Positions 50,435 to 63,118 of a stretch of DNA of 64,000 bases are shown one piece after another. This stretch comes from Enterobacter hormaechei ATCC 49162. GTDB lineage: Bacteria > Pseudomonadota > Gammaproteobacteria > Enterobacterales > Enterobacteriaceae. The position numbers and the translations under genes were made by a program. The first letter of the stretch is position 1. The number at the start of each line of letters is the position of its first letter. The stretch spans positions 2,046,001 through 2,110,000 of the forward strand of contig NZ_MKEQ01000001.1 of NCBI RefSeq assembly GCF_001875655.1, read 5' to 3'. The notes under the pieces are model-generated. The model saw only the letters and a list, made by a program, of their open reading frames with translations. It ran no database searches and was not told the origin of the DNA.

Positions 50435-51902
50435 GACGCTCGTCCTCCTGAGTTTGCGGCTTCAGTTTGATTTCAGCTAAGGTACGGGCGATTTTGCCGA
50501 TATTTCCCGCGCCCTGAATCAGGATCAGATCGTTACCTGTCAGGACCGGGGCGAGCATTTCAGCTACCTGCGCCGGGTCGGGAACCAGAATAGGATCCAC
50601 TTTACCGCGTCCGCGGATGGTACGACATAAAGAACGACTGTCCGCGCCCGGAATTGGCGTTTCACCCGCGGCATACACATCCAGCATCAGCAGGGTATCA
50701 ACCTGCGAAAGCACGTTGGCAAAATCGTCGTACAGATCGCGAGTACGCGTGTAACGGTGCGGCTGGAAGATCATGACCAGATTCTTTTCCGGCCAACCCG
50801 CGCGTGCCGCTTTGATGGTTGCGTCCACTTCGGTCGGGTGGTGACCGTAATCGTCAACCAGCATCGCTGTGCCAGGCTTACCGTTTACTGGCTCCAGCGG
50901 GAATTCACCGAGGAAGTCGAAGCGACGGCCCGTCCCCTGGAAACTCTCCAGCGCGCGCAGGATCGCCTCATCGTCAATGCCTTCTTCTGTCGCAACAGCC
51001 ACCGCCGCCGCCGCATTGAGAGCGTTGTGACGTCCCGGAGCGTTCAGGGTCACATGCAGAAGCTCTTTATCCTGACGTGCCAGTGTAAAATGCCCCTGCG
51101 CACCAACCTGCTTATAATCTTCTACGCGTACATCAGCGTCTTCACTGAAGCCGTAGGTCGTAATTTGACGCCCGACGCGCGGCAGCAGCTCGCGAATAAC
51201 CGGGTCGTCCACGCACATCACCGCACGGCCATAGAACGGCAGGTTGTGCAGGAAATTGATAAAGGTCTGCTTTAAGTTCTCGAAGTCGCCCTGGTAGGTA
51301 TCCATATGGTCAGCTTCGATATTGGTGACAATCGCCACCATCGGCTGGAGATGCAGGAACGACGCATCGCTCTCATCCGCTTCTGCAATCAGATAACGGC
51401 TGTGGCCCAGACGCGCGTGTACGCCAGCGGCTTTCACCAGACCACCGTTGACGAATGTCGGATCGAGACCCGCTTCCGCATAAATGCTGGAGACCATCGC
51501 TGTTGTGGTGGTTTTGCCGTGCGTACCGGCCACCGCAATGCCGTGACGGAAACGCATCAGTTCCGCCAGCATTTCCGCGCGACGGATCACCGGAATACGC
51601 GCCTCATGCGCCGCAACGATTTCCGGGTTATCCGCAGAGATCGCGCTGGACACCACAACCACGCTCGCATCGCTCACGTTTTCCGGGCGATGATTGAAAT
51701 AGATAGTCGCCCCCAGCGACGCCAGCTGCTGCGTAACAGGGTTTGGCGCCAGGTCAGACCCGCTGATCTGATAACCTTCGTTAGCTAACACTTCGGCAAT
51801 ACCGCCCATGCCAGCACCACCGATGCCGACAAAGTGAATGTGCCGGACGCGACGCATCTCGGGCACGATAGAACGCAGTTTTGCCAGTTGTTGTGTATTC
51901 AT
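50427..51902 (-). CDS. murC: UDP-N-acetylmuramate--L-alanine ligase
   Basis: 491 residues. It adds the first stem-peptide residue, L-alanine, to UDP-MurNAc. The UDP-binding [14 protein letters not shown] is at about residue 28 and the ATP loop [11 protein letters not shown] at about 122. It overlaps ddlB downstream and lies 59 bases after murG, the largest gap in the murG-to-ftsQ run. Confidence 0.98.
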   Translation of the reverse strand: MNTQQLAKLRSIVPEMRRVRHIHFVGIGGAGMGGIAEVLANEGYQISGSDLAPNPVTQQLASLGATIYFNHRPENVSDASVVVVSSAISADNPEIVAAHEARIPVIRRAEMLAELMRFRHGIAVAGTHGKTTTTAMVSSIYAEAGLDPTFVNGGLVKAAGVHARLGHSRYLIAEADESDASFLHLQPMVAIVTNIEADHMDTYQGDFENLKQTFINFLHNLPFYGRAVMCVDDPVIRELLPRVGRQITTYGFSEDADVRVEDYKQVGAQGHFTLARQDKELLHVTLNAPGRHNALNAAAAVAVATEEGIDDEAILRALESFQGTGRRFDFLGEFPLEPVNGKPGTAMLVDDYGHHPTEVDATIKAARAGWPEKNLVMIFQPHRYTRTRDLYDDFANVLSQVDTLLMLDVYAAGETPIPGADSRSLCRTIRGRGKVDPILVPDPAQVAEMLAPVLTGNDLILIQGAGNIGKIARTLAEIKLKPQTQEDERHG

Positions 51903-51961
51903 TCTCTAAACGCCATCGACTACTTCAAAAAAATCGTGCAGCGCAACACGCGCTGCGAGAA

Positions 51962-53026
51962 TTATGCCTGGGCTGCCAGGCTCACTTCTTTTGCCACCCG
52001 TTCCGTTGCATCCGGGATAGCGGTCGCGCGTGCGCGATGCGCCATCTCCAGTAATACATCCCGGTTCCAGCCCGCCAGGGTGGTGGCGACCGCATCGGCG
52101 GTAAATTGTGGCTGCTCAAAAATCTTCGCGGCACCCGCTTTCTCAAGCGGCAGCGCATTCCAGTACTGCTGTCTGTCTTTGTGCTGGAACGGCACGAACA
52201 GCGCCGGCAAACCGGCGGCGGCGATTTCGCTCACCGTCAGCGCGCCCGAACGACAGACCACGACATCGGCCCAGGCATAGGCTGCGGCCATATCATCAAT
52301 AAATTCAGTCACTTTATGCTGCGGCTGACCTTCCTGCGCGTAGGCCTGCTCAACGGTCTGCTGAGCGCCCTTCCCGCTCTGGTGCCAGAGGGTCACGGCA
52401 TCACCCAGTTTTGCCGCAACCTGCGGCATCGTCTGGTTTAAAATACGTGCGCCCTGGGAACCGCCGACGACCAGCACGCGCACCGGTCCTTCGCGCCCCG
52501 CCAGACGCGCATCTGGCAGCGGCAGCGCCAGCACGTCCACACGCACCGGGTTCCCTACAACATCCGCTTTCGGGAATGCCCCAGGGAAGGCCTGCATAAC
52601 TTTGGTGGCGATTTTTGCCAGCCATTTGTTGGTCAAGCCAGCAATACCGTTCTGCTCATGCAGAACAACGGGGATGCCCAGTGACCACGCCGCCAGTCCG
52701 CCAGGACCGGAAACATAACCGCCCATGCCGAGAACGACGTCGGGCTTAAAACGCTTCATAATGGCGCGCGCCTGACGCCAGGCATTGAAAATGCGCACCG
52801 GCGCCAGCAGCAGCGCCTTGATCCCTTTGCCACGAAGGCCAGAAATACGAATAAAGTCGATCTCGATACCGTGTTTTGGTACCAGGTCGGCTTCCATACG
52901 GTCTGCGGTTCCCAGCCAGCGTACCTGCCAGCCCTGTTCCATTAAATGGTGCGCAACCGCCAGTCCCGGGAACACGTGTCCGCCGGTACCGCCTGCCATC
53001 ACCATTAACCGCTTCGGTTGATTCAT
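51962..53026 (-). CDS. murG: Lipid I N-acetylglucosaminyltransferase MurG
   Basis: 354 residues. A GT-B glycosyltransferase on the inner face of the membrane that converts lipid I to lipid II. Glycine-rich loops [10 protein letters not shown] (residue 12 onward) and [10 protein letters not shown], and the HEQNG and [12 protein letters not shown] sugar-nucleotide contacts, are visible. The start overlaps ftsW by 4 bases. Confidence 0.98.
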   Translation of the reverse strand: MNQPKRLMVMAGGTGGHVFPGLAVAHHLMEQGWQVRWLGTADRMEADLVPKHGIEIDFIRISGLRGKGIKALLLAPVRIFNAWRQARAIMKRFKPDVVLGMGGYVSGPGGLAAWSLGIPVVLHEQNGIAGLTNKWLAKIATKVMQAFPGAFPKADVVGNPVRVDVLALPLPDARLAGREGPVRVLVVGGSQGARILNQTMPQVAAKLGDAVTLWHQSGKGAQQTVEQAYAQEGQPQHKVTEFIDDMAAAYAWADVVVCRSGALTVSEIAAAGLPALFVPFQHKDRQQYWNALPLEKAGAAKIFEQPQFTADAVATTLAGWNRDVLLEMAHRARATAIPDATERVAKEVSLAAQA

Positions 53027-54267
53027 CGTGAACCTCGTGTAAACGCCTGGGCTTTCTCCAGACGCGTCTCATAATCTATGCGTAACAAAAACATGATGGC
53101 TGTCGACATGATCAACAGACTCGAACCACCATAACTGATCAACGGCAACGTCAGACCTTTGGTCGGCAGCATACCCGCCGCCGCCCCTACGTTTACCAGC
53201 GCCTGGAAGCTAAACCAGATACCAATTGAGCAGGCCAGGAAACCGGAGAAGCGGTGGTCGATCTCTAGCGCTTTTCGGCCAATCGACATGGCGCGGAAAG
53301 CGACGAAGAATACCATTAATAGCGCCAATACCACACCGATATAACCCAGCTCTTCACCAATAATGGAGAAGATGAAGTCGGTGTGCGCCTCCGGTAAATA
53401 CTCCAGTTTTTGCACCGAGTTGCCCAGGCCTTGTCCCCAGACTTCGCCGCGGCCAAACGCCATCAGCGACTGCGTCAGCTGATAACCGCTGCCAAAGGGA
53501 TCTTCCCACGGGTTCCAGAATGAGGTCACACGGCGGATACGGTATGGTTCAGCGAGGATCAGCAGCACCACCGCCGAAATCCCCATTCCAATGATGGCGA
53601 TGAACTGCCAGAGCTTCGCCCCTGCCAGGAACAGCATTGCCAGCGTGGTGACAAACAGTACGACTACCGTACCGAGGTCGGGCTGTGCCAGCAGCAGGAT
53701 CGCGAGCACCAGAATCACGCCCATCGGTTTTAAGAAGCCGCGCAGGTTGTTGCGCACTTCATCAACTTTACGCACCAGGTAGTTCGCCAGATAGCAGAAC
53801 AGTGACAGCTTGGTGAACTCCGCTGGCTGAATACGCAGCGGCCCGAAGGCAATCCAGCGCGATGCCCCGTTAACGGAACTGCCGACAACCAGTACGATCA
53901 ACAGCATGATGATTGAGGCGATGAGCATGGCGGTGCTGTGCCGCTGCCAGAACGACATCGGCAGGCGTAAGGTGATCATTGCCAGGCAGAACGCGAGAAT
54001 GATGTACAGCCCGTCACGCTTGGCAAACAGAAACGGATCGTTTGCCAGACGCTGTCCGACTGGCATTGACGCCGAGGTGACCATAATAAAGCCGATCGCC
54101 GCCAGCCCCAGCGTAAGCCAGAACAGCGTGCGGTCGTACATGATCAGGCTGTCGGAATCTTTATCCCGTGAAGCCATCACCCAGCCTTTCAGCGCCGTAA
54201 ACAGCCATACCAGGATACCAAATCCTGGCAGGCGCGGCATTTTCAGGCGAGGGAGAGATAAACGCAT
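53023..54267 (-). CDS. ftsW: Septal peptidoglycan glycosyltransferase FtsW (SEDS family)
   Basis: 414 residues with about ten membrane spans. A SEDS polymerase that works with FtsI on septal peptidoglycan. Conserved features include the catalytic aspartate region around [14 protein letters not shown] and the loop [16 protein letters not shown], and the C-terminal [11 protein letters not shown]. It shares one base with the end of murD and overlaps murG. Confidence 0.98.
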   Translation of the reverse strand: MRLSLPRLKMPRLPGFGILVWLFTALKGWVMASRDKDSDSLIMYDRTLFWLTLGLAAIGFIMVTSASMPVGQRLANDPFLFAKRDGLYIILAFCLAMITLRLPMSFWQRHSTAMLIASIIMLLIVLVVGSSVNGASRWIAFGPLRIQPAEFTKLSLFCYLANYLVRKVDEVRNNLRGFLKPMGVILVLAILLLAQPDLGTVVVLFVTTLAMLFLAGAKLWQFIAIIGMGISAVVLLILAEPYRIRRVTSFWNPWEDPFGSGYQLTQSLMAFGRGEVWGQGLGNSVQKLEYLPEAHTDFIFSIIGEELGYIGVVLALLMVFFVAFRAMSIGRKALEIDHRFSGFLACSIGIWFSFQALVNVGAAAGMLPTKGLTLPLISYGGSSLLIMSTAIMFLLRIDYETRLEKAQAFTRGSR

Positions 54268-55583
54268 CAGCCTAACTCCTTCGCCAGGCGGGTAAAGAGA
54301 TCGCCCCGCTGTTCGAAATTCTTGAATTGATCGAGGCTGGCACAGGCTGGCGAGAGCAGCACCATATCGCCGGGCTTCACGCGTGGGGCGATAAGCCGCA
54401 TCGCCTGCTCCATGGTCTCGGTTTGCTCGGCAACCTCAGGACGCAATGCCGCCAGCTCACTGCCATCGCGACCAAAGCAATACAGGCGCACGTTATCGCC
54501 GTTGAGGTACTGCTTCAACGAGGAGAAGTCAGCCGATTTACCGTCGCCGCCCAGCAGCAGATGCAGCGTGCCATCAACGTGCAGACCGTTCAATGCCGCC
54601 TCGGTGCTCCCCACGTTGGTCGCTTTGGAATCGTTAATCCAGCGTACGCCGTTGTGCTCCAGCGCCAGCTGGAAGCGGTGCGCCAGGCCGGTAAAGGTGG
54701 TCAGCGCCTTCAGGCTTGAAGATCGCGGCAGGCCAACGGCATCCGCCAGCGCCAGCGCCGCCAGGGCATTGGTGTAGTTATGCTGGCCGGAAAGCATCAT
54801 CTCTTTCACGTTCAGCACCTTCTCACCTTTCACCCGCAGCCAGGTTTCGCCCTGCTGACGATTAAGGTGATAGTCACCCATGTTAATACCGAAGCTGATG
54901 CAGCGATCGTCTGCGCCGCGCACCGGCATGGTGAGTGCATCATCGGCATTCACGACGCAAACTTTGGCATTTTCATAAACACGCAGCTTGGCCGCGCGGT
55001 ACTGCTGCAAGCCGAACGGATATCTGTCCATATGATCTTCGGTGACGTTGAGGATCGTCGCCGCCGCCGCATGCAGACTTGAAGTGGTTTCCAGCTGGAA
55101 ACTTGAAAGCTCCAGAACGTACAGCTCGCACCCTTTATCCAGCAGCATCAGTGCAGGCAGGCCAATATTACCGCCGACGCCGACATTTTTGCCCGCCGCC
55201 TTCGCCATTTCCCCCACCAGCGTGGTGACGGTGCTTTTACCGTTCGAACCGGTAATGGCAACGATTGGCGCCTGCGCTTCCCGGCAGAACAGTTCGATAT
55301 CGCCAACAATCTCAACGCCAGCCTCCGCCGCGGCACTCAGCGAAGGATGCGCCAGCGCCATACCCGGGCTGGCAACAATCAGATCGGCGGCCAGCAGCCA
55401 CTCATCATTCAGACCACCCAGGTGGCGTTCAACCTGCTCCGGCAGCTTGTCCAGACCCGGCGGAGAGACACGCGTGTCCATCACGCGCGGCGTCACGCCG
55501 CGCGCAAGGAAAAAGTCCACGCAGGAGAGACCAGTAAGGCCCAACCCGATGATAACGACTTTTTTGCCCTGGTAATCTGCCAT
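54267..55583 (-). CDS. murD: UDP-N-acetylmuramoyl-L-alanine--D-glutamate ligase
   Basis: 438 residues, the E. coli length. It adds D-glutamate to the peptidoglycan precursor. The N-terminal [13 protein letters not shown] binds UDP and [14 protein letters not shown] binds ATP. The family aspartate and histidine residues in [10 protein letters not shown] are present. It sits between mraY (2-base gap) and ftsW. Confidence 0.98.
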   Translation of the reverse strand: MADYQGKKVVIIGLGLTGLSCVDFFLARGVTPRVMDTRVSPPGLDKLPEQVERHLGGLNDEWLLAADLIVASPGMALAHPSLSAAAEAGVEIVGDIELFCREAQAPIVAITGSNGKSTVTTLVGEMAKAAGKNVGVGGNIGLPALMLLDKGCELYVLELSSFQLETTSSLHAAAATILNVTEDHMDRYPFGLQQYRAAKLRVYENAKVCVVNADDALTMPVRGADDRCISFGINMGDYHLNRQQGETWLRVKGEKVLNVKEMMLSGQHNYTNALAALALADAVGLPRSSSLKALTTFTGLAHRFQLALEHNGVRWINDSKATNVGSTEAALNGLHVDGTLHLLLGGDGKSADFSSLKQYLNGDNVRLYCFGRDGSELAALRPEVAEQTETMEQAMRLIAPRVKPGDMVLLSPACASLDQFKNFEQRGDLFTRLAKELG

Positions 55584-55585
55584 GA

Positions 55586-56668
55586 TTAACGTACCTTCAG
55601 CGTTGCCAGGCCAATCAGCACCAGCATCAGCGAAATAATCCAGAAACGCACAATGACGCGCGGCTCCGGCCAGCCTTTCAGTTCATAGTGGTGGTGAATC
55701 GGTGCCATACGGAAGATGCGCTGACCGCGCAGCTTGAAGGAACCGACCTGCAAAATCACCGACAGGGTCTCAACCACAAACACACCGCCCATGATCACCA
55801 GCAGGAACTCCTGACGCAGCAGCACGGCGATAATGCCCAGTGCACCGCCCAGCGCCAGTGAACCGACGTCGCCCATAAAGACCTGCGCCGGATAGGTGTT
55901 GAACCACAGGAAGCCCAGACCCGCCCCGACAATCGCCGTACAGACGATCACCAGTTCACCCGCGTGGCGCAGATAAGGAATGTGCAGATAATTAGCAAAG
56001 TTCATGTTACCGGTCGCCCACGCCACCAGCGCGAAGCCGCCAGCGACAAACACGGTTGGCATGATCGCCAGGCCGTCCAGACCATCGGTCAGGTTGACGG
56101 CGTTACCGGTGCCGACGATGACAAAATAGGCCAGCAAGATGTAGAACAGCCCCAGCTGCGGCATCACGTCTTTGAAGAACGGCACCACCAGCTCGGTGGC
56201 CGGGGTGTCTTTTCCTGCCAGGTAAAGCGCAAACGCCACGCCCAGCGCAATTACTGACATCCAGAAATACTTCCAGCGGGCAATCAACCCTTTGGTGTCT
56301 TTGCGCACAACTTTGCGGTAGTCATCCACAAAACCGATGATCCCGTAGCCAACCAGAACGGTCAGCACGCACCACACGTAAGGGTTGGACGGATAAGCCC
56401 ACAGCAGAACGGAAACCACAATCGCAGTCAGGATCATGATCCCGCCCATGGTCGGCGTACCGCGCTTGCTGAAATGCGATTCCGGACCGTCGTTACGCAC
56501 AACCTGGCCGAAAGAGAGTTTTTGCAGACGGGCAATCATGCGCGGGCCCATCCACAGCGAGATGAACAGCGCAGTCAGCAGGCTGACGATGGCGCGAAAC
56601 GTCAGATAGGAAAAGACGTTAAAGCCTGAATAATATTTGACCAAATGTTCGGCCAGCCAAACTAACAT
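55586..56668 (-). CDS. mraY: Phospho-N-acetylmuramoyl-pentapeptide transferase MraY
   Basis: 360 residues with ten membrane spans. It moves phospho-MurNAc-pentapeptide onto undecaprenyl phosphate to make lipid I. The catalytic aspartates are in GFVDDYRK and [10 protein letters not shown], and the HHHYE motif ([12 protein letters not shown]) lies near the end. It overlaps murF by 7 bases. Confidence 0.98.
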   Translation of the reverse strand: MLVWLAEHLVKYYSGFNVFSYLTFRAIVSLLTALFISLWMGPRMIARLQKLSFGQVVRNDGPESHFSKRGTPTMGGIMILTAIVVSVLLWAYPSNPYVWCVLTVLVGYGIIGFVDDYRKVVRKDTKGLIARWKYFWMSVIALGVAFALYLAGKDTPATELVVPFFKDVMPQLGLFYILLAYFVIVGTGNAVNLTDGLDGLAIMPTVFVAGGFALVAWATGNMNFANYLHIPYLRHAGELVIVCTAIVGAGLGFLWFNTYPAQVFMGDVGSLALGGALGIIAVLLRQEFLLVIMGGVFVVETLSVILQVGSFKLRGQRIFRMAPIHHHYELKGWPEPRVIVRFWIISLMLVLIGLATLKVR

Positions 56669-58020
56669 GTCCCGTTCTCCTGTAATGCGTGCACAACCTC
56701 TTCCATGGCGGCACTACGTGAACCTTTAACTAAAACAGTCACAATCTGTTTTTCTGCAATCAATGCCTTCAGGCGTTCGATCAGTGCAGATTTATCGGCA
56801 AAATGTTCGCCAACTTCACTGGCATCAGAGATAGCCTTGCTCAGCGTGCCTGCGCTCAATACGCGGTCAAGCCCTGCGGCTTTCGCCGCTTCGCCAACCT
56901 GAACATGGCAGGCTTCGCTTTCATCACCCAGCTCGGCCATATCGCCAACAACCATCACGCGGTAGCCCGGCATCTCAGACAAGACCTGCACGGCCGCCGT
57001 CATGGAGCCGACGTTGGCGTTGTAGGAGTCATCCAGCAGGAGTTTGTTTTCAGCCAGCTGGATCGGGAACAGACGCCCCGGCACGGCTTTTAAATTCGCC
57101 AGACCCGTTTTGATCGCAGCGTGTGAGGCACCCACCGCCATTGAGAGCGCGGCCGCAGCAAGCGCATTGGCGATGTTATGACGACCCGGCAGGGGGAGCA
57201 GCACGTCGATGTCGCCCGTTGGGGTTGTGAGGGTGAACTCGGTGCCGTGTGACGTCACATGAATGTTGGTCGCCGAAAAATCACTGTTTGCCGCATTCGG
57301 TGAGAAGCGCCAGGTTTTGCGTGAACCAATGATGCTCTGCCAGTTCAGCCAGTCGTTGTTATCGGCATTCATAATGGCGATGCCGTCATCCGGCAGGCCG
57401 GTATAAATTTCACCTTTCGCTTTTGCCACACCGGCCAGCGAACCAAAACCTTCAAGATGTGCCGCCGCCAGGTTATTCACCAGCGCCGCTTCCGGACGCG
57501 TCAGGCTCACGGTCCAGGCGATTTCGCCCTGATGGTTGGCCCCTAACTCAATCACCGCATATTCATGCTCGTGGGTCAGGCGCAGCAGCGTCATCGGCAC
57601 ACCGATGTCATTATTAAGATTGCCCGCCGTATAAAGCGTGTTACCGCACTGGCTAAGGATCGCCGCCGTCATCTCTTTAACGGAGGTTTTACCCGAGGAG
57701 CCCGTCAGCGCCACGACGCGAGTCGGCACCTGCTGACGAACCCATGCCGCCAGCTCGCCAAACGCCAGGCGCGTATCTTTCACCACAATCTGCGGCAAAT
57801 CGATATCGAGCTTACGACTGACCAACAGCGCGCCCGCGCCGTTTTCTTTGGCCTGTTGCGCAAAATCGTGGGCGTCAAAACGTTCGCCCTTCAGCGCCAC
57901 AAACAGGCAGCCCGCCGTCACCTTACGGGTGTCGGTGGTCACAGCCTCAATGGTCAGATCCTGACCGTGCAGCATCCCCTGCAATACCGCAGCGGCCTGG
58001 CTTAACGTAATGCTAATCAT
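56662..58020 (-). CDS. murF: UDP-N-acetylmuramoyl-tripeptide--D-alanyl-D-alanine ligase
   Basis: 452 residues. It adds D-Ala-D-Ala, made by DdlB, to complete the pentapeptide. The ATP loop [11 protein letters not shown] (about residue 107) is present, as are [13 protein letters not shown] and the C-terminal Rossmann-like domain. It overlaps murE by 4 bases and mraY by 7. Confidence 0.98.
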   Translation of the reverse strand: MISITLSQAAAVLQGMLHGQDLTIEAVTTDTRKVTAGCLFVALKGERFDAHDFAQQAKENGAGALLVSRKLDIDLPQIVVKDTRLAFGELAAWVRQQVPTRVVALTGSSGKTSVKEMTAAILSQCGNTLYTAGNLNNDIGVPMTLLRLTHEHEYAVIELGANHQGEIAWTVSLTRPEAALVNNLAAAHLEGFGSLAGVAKAKGEIYTGLPDDGIAIMNADNNDWLNWQSIIGSRKTWRFSPNAANSDFSATNIHVTSHGTEFTLTTPTGDIDVLLPLPGRHNIANALAAAALSMAVGASHAAIKTGLANLKAVPGRLFPIQLAENKLLLDDSYNANVGSMTAAVQVLSEMPGYRVMVVGDMAELGDESEACHVQVGEAAKAAGLDRVLSAGTLSKAISDASEVGEHFADKSALIERLKALIAEKQIVTVLVKGSRSAAMEEVVHALQENGTC

Positions 58021-59504
58021 GCCACCACTCCCAGCAGACGCGCTGCCGTCACGCGGTCGGAGTAATCGAGACGACGATTGCCGACAATCTGATAATCTTC
58101 ATGACCTTTACCGGCCAGCAGAACCACATCGTTCTCCTGCGCCTGCATAATGGCGTTAGTCACGGCCTCCGCACGGCCTTCGACCACGCGCGCACGGCCC
58201 GCATCCAGCATGCCCGCCAGAATGTCATTGATAATGGCGCGCGGCTCTTCGGTACGCGGGTTGTCATCGGTCACCACCGGAATATCCGCGAACTGCTCAG
58301 CGATCGCGCCCATCAGCGGACGTTTGCCCTTATCGCGATCGCCGCCGCAGCCAAACACGCACCAGAGCTTACCTGCGCAATGCAGGCGCGCCGCTTCCAG
58401 CGCTTTTTCCAGCGCATCCGGCGTGTGGGCGTAATCCACGACCACCGTCGGCTTGCCCGGAGCGCTGAACACTTCCATGCGGCCACAGACCGGTTGCAGA
58501 CGCTCAGCCGTTTTCAGCAGATCCGCCATCGGATAACCCAGCGCCAGCAGCGTCGCCAGCGCCAGCAGCAGGTTACTGACGTTAAAAGCCCCCATCAGGC
58601 GGCTTTCAATTTCACCTTCGCCCCAGGTGGAAGCAAAGCGGATCGTTGCCCCGCTGTCGTGGTAGTTCACCTCAACGGCCTTCAGCCAGCGGCCACGACA
58701 GTTTGGATTGATGCGATCTTCCATCGACACCGCTACCGCATCCGGCAGTTTTTCCAGCCAGCGACGACCGACTTCGTCATCGGCGTTGATGATGGCCTGC
58801 CCGTGGTGGTGAGTGGAATAAAGCAGCCATTTCGCCGCTTCGTAGTGCTCCATATCACCATGATAATCAAGGTGATCGCGGCTCAGGTTAGTAAAGACAG
58901 AGGCAGCGAATTTCAGCGCTGCCACGCGGTGTTGTACCAGCCCATGGGAGGAAACTTCCATCGCCGTGAAGGTCGCCCCCTGCTCTGCAAGGCCTGCCAG
59001 CACACGCTGCACGTCAACCGCCGAGCCAGTGGTGTTTTCCGTCGGGCTTACTTTGCCCAGAAGACCGTTCCCCACCGTGCCCATGACGGCGCCGGTTTCG
59101 CCCAGCAGCTGCGCCCACTGCGCCATCAGCTGAGTGGTGGTGGTTTTTCCGTTGGTTCCAGTCACGCCAACCAGTTTTAACTGGTCGGAAGGTTCGTTGT
59201 AAAAACGTCCTGCCAGCGCGGAGAGACGCTCATTCAGTTGGCTGAGATAGATGACCGGCACGCCGTGCATTTCACGGATCTCACCGTCTGTTGCCTCATC
59301 TTTGGCCTCAGCAATAATGGCAGCAACACCTTGCGCAATCGCCTGCGGGATATAACGACGCCCGTCCGCCTGATGACCCACCACTGCCACAAAAAGATCG
59401 CCAGAAGCCGCTACGCGGCTGTCCAGTACCATCTCTCGCAGTGCTCGCGCAGGTAGCATAGGCACCCACGGAGCAAGAAGGTCGCGCAAATTACGATCTG
59501 CCAC
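58017..59504 (-). CDS. murE: UDP-N-acetylmuramoyl-tripeptide synthetase (meso-diaminopimelate adding)
   Basis: 495 residues, the E. coli length. The ATP loop is [12 protein letters not shown]. The DNPR motif ([10 protein letters not shown], about residue 413) marks specificity for meso-diaminopimelate rather than lysine, as expected for a Gram-negative wall. It overlaps ftsI by 14 bases, the longest overlap in the cluster. Confidence 0.98.
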   Translation of the reverse strand: MADRNLRDLLAPWVPMLPARALREMVLDSRVAASGDLFVAVVGHQADGRRYIPQAIAQGVAAIIAEAKDEATDGEIREMHGVPVIYLSQLNERLSALAGRFYNEPSDQLKLVGVTGTNGKTTTTQLMAQWAQLLGETGAVMGTVGNGLLGKVSPTENTTGSAVDVQRVLAGLAEQGATFTAMEVSSHGLVQHRVAALKFAASVFTNLSRDHLDYHGDMEHYEAAKWLLYSTHHHGQAIINADDEVGRRWLEKLPDAVAVSMEDRINPNCRGRWLKAVEVNYHDSGATIRFASTWGEGEIESRLMGAFNVSNLLLALATLLALGYPMADLLKTAERLQPVCGRMEVFSAPGKPTVVVDYAHTPDALEKALEAARLHCAGKLWCVFGCGGDRDKGKRPLMGAIAEQFADIPVVTDDNPRTEEPRAIINDILAGMLDAGRARVVEGRAEAVTNAIMQAQENDVVLLAGKGHEDYQIVGNRRLDYSDRVTAARLLGVVA

Positions 59505-61257
59505 CTGTTCCCTCGCCTTGATTAATTACAAATTCACTTTTTTCGCCCGTCGCCAGCGCATCCGGTTCAATGTTCATGGTGCGCAACACGCCGCCCATAA
59601 TAGCCCCGAACACAGGCGCGGAGACGGCGCCGCCGTAGTATTTACCCGCCTGCGGATCGTTGATAACGACCACCAGCGCAAAACGCGGATTGCTTGCAGG
59701 CGCTACGCCTGCGGTATAGGCAATGTATTTGTTGATATAGCGGCCGTCCGGCCCCACTTTTTTCGCCGTACCGGTTTTAATGGCGATGCGATAGCCCTTA
59801 ATCGCGGCCTTCACGCCACCACCACCGGGCAGCGCGACGCTTTCCATCATATGCACGACGGTACGAACGATAGATTCCGGGAAAACACGTTCACCGGGAA
59901 CCGGTGGATCAACTTTGGTGATCGACAGCGGACGATAAATGCCATAGCTGCCAATCGTTGCGTAGACTCGCGCTAACTGTAACGGGGTTACCATTAGCCC
60001 GTAGCCGAAAGAGAAGGTGGCCCTCTCTATGTCAGACCACCGTTGTTTTTGAGGATATAAGCCACTGCGTTCTCCGACCAACCCCAAATTGGTCGCCTTT
60101 CCCAGCCCAAAACGTGAGTAAGTATCTACTAACGCTGAGGACGGCATCGCTAACGCCAGTTTTGACACACCGACGTTACTCGACTTCTGTAAAACCCCGG
60201 TCAGGGTCAGTTCGCTGTAACGTGCCACGTCTTTAATTTCGTGACCGTTAATTCGATAAGGGATCGTATTCAGAACGGTATTTTCGTTGACGATGCCTCG
60301 CTGTAGAGCCGTCATCACCACCATGGGTTTTACGGTTGAGCCGGGTTCAAACACATCAGTGATGGAGCGGTTACGCATTGCATCTTTTGCTGTACCGGCA
60401 AAATTGTTCGGGTTATATGAGGGGCTACTGGCCATCGCCAGCACTTCACCTGTCGCCACATCCACCAGCACGGCACTGCCCGATTCCGCCTTGTTAAACG
60501 CGACGGCGTTGTTCAGCTCACGATAGACCAGCGCCTGCAAGCGCTCATCAATACTCAGGGCCAGGTTGTGCGCGGCCTGGCTGTCTGTCGAGGAAATGTC
60601 TTCAATGACGCGACCATAGCGGTCTTTACGCACGATTCGCTCACCAGGCTGGCCGGTAAGCCATTTGTCGAAGCTTTTTTCTACGCCCTCAATCCCCTGG
60701 CTATCCACGTTGGTGAAGCCAATCAGGTGTGCGGTGACTTCGCCGGAAGGATAGTAACGGCGGGATTCTTCCCGCAGATGAATGCCGGGCAGCTTCAGTT
60801 TCTTAATGTAGTCAGCCATGTCAGGGTTCACCTGACGGGCAAGATAGATGAAGCGCCCTTTCGGGTTGGCGTTAACGCGTGACGCCAGCTGATCCAGCGG
60901 CATTTTCAACGCGTCTGAGAGCGCCTTCCAGCGGTTATCAAGGGTGATCCCGCCTGCGTCGTGTAGCTCTTTAGGATCGGCCCAGATCGCCTTCACCGGC
61001 ACGCTCACCGCCAGCGGACGGCCGGAGCGGTCAGTGATCATCCCACGAGAGGTAGACACTTCCTGCACGCGCAGAGAACGCATATCACCCTGACGCACCA
61101 GCATGTCAGGCGCGATGATTTGTAGCCATGCCACGCGTCCAAGCAGGAAACCCAGCGCCAGTAAAATGCAGCCGCAAAGCAACGCAAAACGCCAACTGAC
61201 AAAGTTGGCCTGTTCTTCCTGGCGTTTTGGTTTTAGCGTTTTTGCCGCTGCTTTCAT
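59491..61257 (-). CDS. ftsI: Septal peptidoglycan transpeptidase FtsI (PBP3)
   Basis: 588 residues, equal to E. coli PBP3. An N-terminal anchor (about residues 25-45) is followed by the pedestal domain and the class B penicillin-binding transpeptidase domain: catalytic serine in PGSTVKP (near 307), the SSN motif (KSSNVG) and KTGTAKK. The loop [13 protein letters not shown] has no insertion of the YRIN or YRIK type reported in beta-lactam-resistant E. coli. It works with FtsW. The C-terminal end matches the processed region of E. coli FtsI. Confidence 0.98.
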   Translation of the reverse strand: MKAAAKTLKPKRQEEQANFVSWRFALLCGCILLALGFLLGRVAWLQIIAPDMLVRQGDMRSLRVQEVSTSRGMITDRSGRPLAVSVPVKAIWADPKELHDAGGITLDNRWKALSDALKMPLDQLASRVNANPKGRFIYLARQVNPDMADYIKKLKLPGIHLREESRRYYPSGEVTAHLIGFTNVDSQGIEGVEKSFDKWLTGQPGERIVRKDRYGRVIEDISSTDSQAAHNLALSIDERLQALVYRELNNAVAFNKAESGSAVLVDVATGEVLAMASSPSYNPNNFAGTAKDAMRNRSITDVFEPGSTVKPMVVMTALQRGIVNENTVLNTIPYRINGHEIKDVARYSELTLTGVLQKSSNVGVSKLALAMPSSALVDTYSRFGLGKATNLGLVGERSGLYPQKQRWSDIERATFSFGYGLMVTPLQLARVYATIGSYGIYRPLSITKVDPPVPGERVFPESIVRTVVHMMESVALPGGGGVKAAIKGYRIAIKTGTAKKVGPDGRYINKYIAYTAGVAPASNPRFALVVVINDPQAGKYYGGAVSAPVFGAIMGGVLRTMNIEPDALATGEKSEFVINQGEGTGGRS

Positions 61258-61272
61258 GCGTCGCGTTTTCCC

Positions 61273-61638
61273 TTATTTTTGTACTACGATATTTTCCTGC
61301 GAAGGATCAACATGCTGCAATTGCAGTTTTTCCGTTGCGATCCGTTCAACCCGGCTGTGATCGCCAAGCGCGTTTTCTTCAAGGATCAGATTTCGCCATT
61401 CAATATCCAGCGCATCGCGTTCCAGTACCATCTGTTCGCGCTGCGCAGTTAATAAACGGGTATGGTGAGCGGTGGTAACCACCATGACTGCCGTCACAAT
61501 GATGCAAATGAACAAGCAGAGTGGCAGCTTCCCAAACCGCAAAAGATCGTCGCCGATCACGCCAGGCAAGGCATGGCGCTCGTTGCTTCCTAACGATCCC
61601 TTAACTTTGCTTAGGGTCTCTGTCACTCTGCTGATCAT
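61273..61638 (-). CDS. ftsL: Cell division protein FtsL
   Basis: 121 residues: a cytoplasmic N-terminus of about 37 residues, one membrane span ([20 protein letters not shown]) and a periplasmic leucine-zipper-like coiled coil (about 60-100). It forms FtsQLB with FtsQ and FtsB and helps activate FtsWI. It overlaps rsmH by 4 bases and lies 15 bases before ftsI. Confidence 0.97.
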   Translation of the reverse strand: MISRVTETLSKVKGSLGSNERHALPGVIGDDLLRFGKLPLCLFICIIVTAVMVVTTAHHTRLLTAQREQMVLERDALDIEWRNLILEENALGDHSRVERIATEKLQLQHVDPSQENIVVQK

Positions 61639-62576
61639 GCGTTCGTCCTCTCTGCAATACGCAGCACTGAACTACGGGCACGTGGATTCTCTGCCACCTC
61701 TTCTTCGCCCGGCATCAACTTGCCTAATGCTCGCAACTGACGGCCTCCCAGCTTTCTGAGTTGTTCTTCCGTCATCGGCAGCCCTGCTGGAACCTGTGGA
61801 CCGCGGCTCTGTTCACGCATAAAGCGTTTTACGATGCGATCTTCCAGCGAATGGAAGCTGATGATGGATAACCGCCCACCCGGGGCCAGCACGTCGAGCG
61901 AGCTTTTTAGCGCCAGCTCTATTTCCTCCAGTTCACTGTTTACCCAGATACGAACCGCCTGGAAGGTACGGGTCGCAGGATGTTTGTGCTTGTCCTTCAC
62001 CGGCGTTGCCGCCGCGATGACTTCTGCCAGCTCTTTGGTACGGGTCATTGGCTCAACGCGGTTGCGTTCCACGATGGCGCGGGCAATACGTTTGCCAAAG
62101 CGTTCTTCGCCAAAGGTTTTGATCACCCAGGCGATATCCGCTTCGTCAGCAGTTTGTAACCATTCTGCGGCAGACTGACCGCGAGTAGGGTCCATACGCA
62201 TATCCAGCGGTCCATCACGCATAAAGGAGAAGCCGCGTTCTGCATCATCAAGCTGGGGTGAAGAGACGCCAAGATCGAGAAGAATCCCGTCGATCTTGCC
62301 CGTCAGGCCGCGCTCGGCTACGTAATCCGCAAGCGCAGAGAAAGGTCCATGCACGATGGAAAAGCGAGGATCATCGATGGTTTGCGCAACGGCAATCGCC
62401 TGAGGATCGCGGTCAATTGCCAGCAGGCGTCCTTCCGCTCCAAGCTGAGAGAGGATCAAACGCGAGTGACCACCGCGACCAAAAGTGCCATCAATATAGA
62501 TGCCGTCTGGACGAATATTCAGGCCGTTAACGGCCTCATCCAGCAGCACCGTTGTATGTTTATAATTTTCCATCAT
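61635..62576 (-). CDS. rsmH: 16S rRNA m4C1402 methyltransferase RsmH (MraW)
   Basis: 313 residues. It N4-methylates C1402 in the ribosomal P site using S-adenosylmethionine. The SAM motif [14 protein letters not shown] is near residue 29, and the catalytic-domain motif [12 protein letters not shown] near 100. It is second in the mra cluster, two bases after mraZ. Confidence 0.98.
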   Translation of the reverse strand: MMENYKHTTVLLDEAVNGLNIRPDGIYIDGTFGRGGHSRLILSQLGAEGRLLAIDRDPQAIAVAQTIDDPRFSIVHGPFSALADYVAERGLTGKIDGILLDLGVSSPQLDDAERGFSFMRDGPLDMRMDPTRGQSAAEWLQTADEADIAWVIKTFGEERFGKRIARAIVERNRVEPMTRTKELAEVIAAATPVKDKHKHPATRTFQAVRIWVNSELEEIELALKSSLDVLAPGGRLSIISFHSLEDRIVKRFMREQSRGPQVPAGLPMTEEQLRKLGGRQLRALGKLMPGEEEVAENPRARSSVLRIAERTNA

Positions 62577-62578
62577 AT

Positions 62579-63037
62579 TTATAGAGACAAGTCCCGCAGC
62601 CGTTCCGATAATGTTGCGGAATCAGACTGCTCAGCGTCGATATCTTCCTTGACCTGTTGATACCAGGTCGTTTCGTCCCACAGTTCAAACTTGTTGAACT
62701 GCCCGACCAGCATCACTTCTTTAGTCAGACCGGCATGTTGCCGCAACACAGGCGCAATCAATAATCGCCCGGCGCTATCCATCTGACATTCACTGGCATG
62801 TCCCAATAACAGCCGCTGTACGCGGCGTTCCTGCGGGTTCATGCTCGACAGTCGCGACAGCTTTTGCTCAATGATTTCCCATTCAGGCAAAGGGTAAAGC
62901 AGCAGGCAGGGGGAGTTGATGTCAATGGTGCAAACCAGTTGACCCGAAGCGTTCTCGATCAGCTGGTCGCGGTATCGGGTTGGTACCGATAAACGCCCTT
63001 TGCTGTCGAGATTGACTAACGTTGCTCCACGGAACAT
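62579..63037 (-). CDS. mraZ: Transcriptional regulator MraZ
   Basis: 152 residues from the ATG at 63037 ([15 protein letters not shown]). A frame extending to 63073 would start almost at the transcript 5' end and include the operator, so it is rejected. Two AbrB-like SpoVT domains each carry the DxxGR motif ([10 protein letters not shown] and [11 protein letters not shown]). MraZ forms a ring that binds tandem TGGGN repeats and represses the dcw cluster. It is the first gene of the cluster; promoter and operator are just upstream. Confidence 0.97.
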   Translation of the reverse strand: MFRGATLVNLDSKGRLSVPTRYRDQLIENASGQLVCTIDINSPCLLLYPLPEWEIIEQKLSRLSSMNPQERRVQRLLLGHASECQMDSAGRLLIAPVLRQHAGLTKEVMLVGQFNKFELWDETTWYQQVKEDIDAEQSDSATLSERLRDLSL

Positions 63038-63055
63038 GCCAGCCTCACCCCTCCT

Positions 63056-63080
63056 CACCACTTTAACCCACAAATTCCCA
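63056..63080 (-). promoter_or_regulatory. MraZ operator: three boxes at 10-base spacing
   Basis: On the minus strand TGGGA (63076-63080), TGGGT (63066-63070) and TGGTG (63056-63060) are each separated by 5 bases. The first two fit the TGGGN consensus; the third has G to T at position 4. They lie between the mra promoter and the mraZ start, as in E. coli. Confidence 0.88.
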
Positions 63081-63088
63081 CCTGAAGG

Positions 63089-63118
63089 AGTTTACGGAGC
63101 GAGGGAAAAGCTTGTCAA
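63089..63118 (-). promoter_or_regulatory. mra promoter
   Basis: On the minus strand a consensus -35 TTGACA (63113-63118) and a -10 TAAACT (63089-63094) are 18 bases apart. Predicted initiation near 63082 would place the three MraZ boxes immediately downstream. In E. coli this promoter drives mraZ through much of the division cluster. Confidence 0.9.

Noticed and set aside
59491..61257. Possible resistance-type insertion in the PBP3 loop after TIPYRIN
   Set aside because: The loop matches the ordinary E. coli sequence and the total length is 588; no insertion is present.
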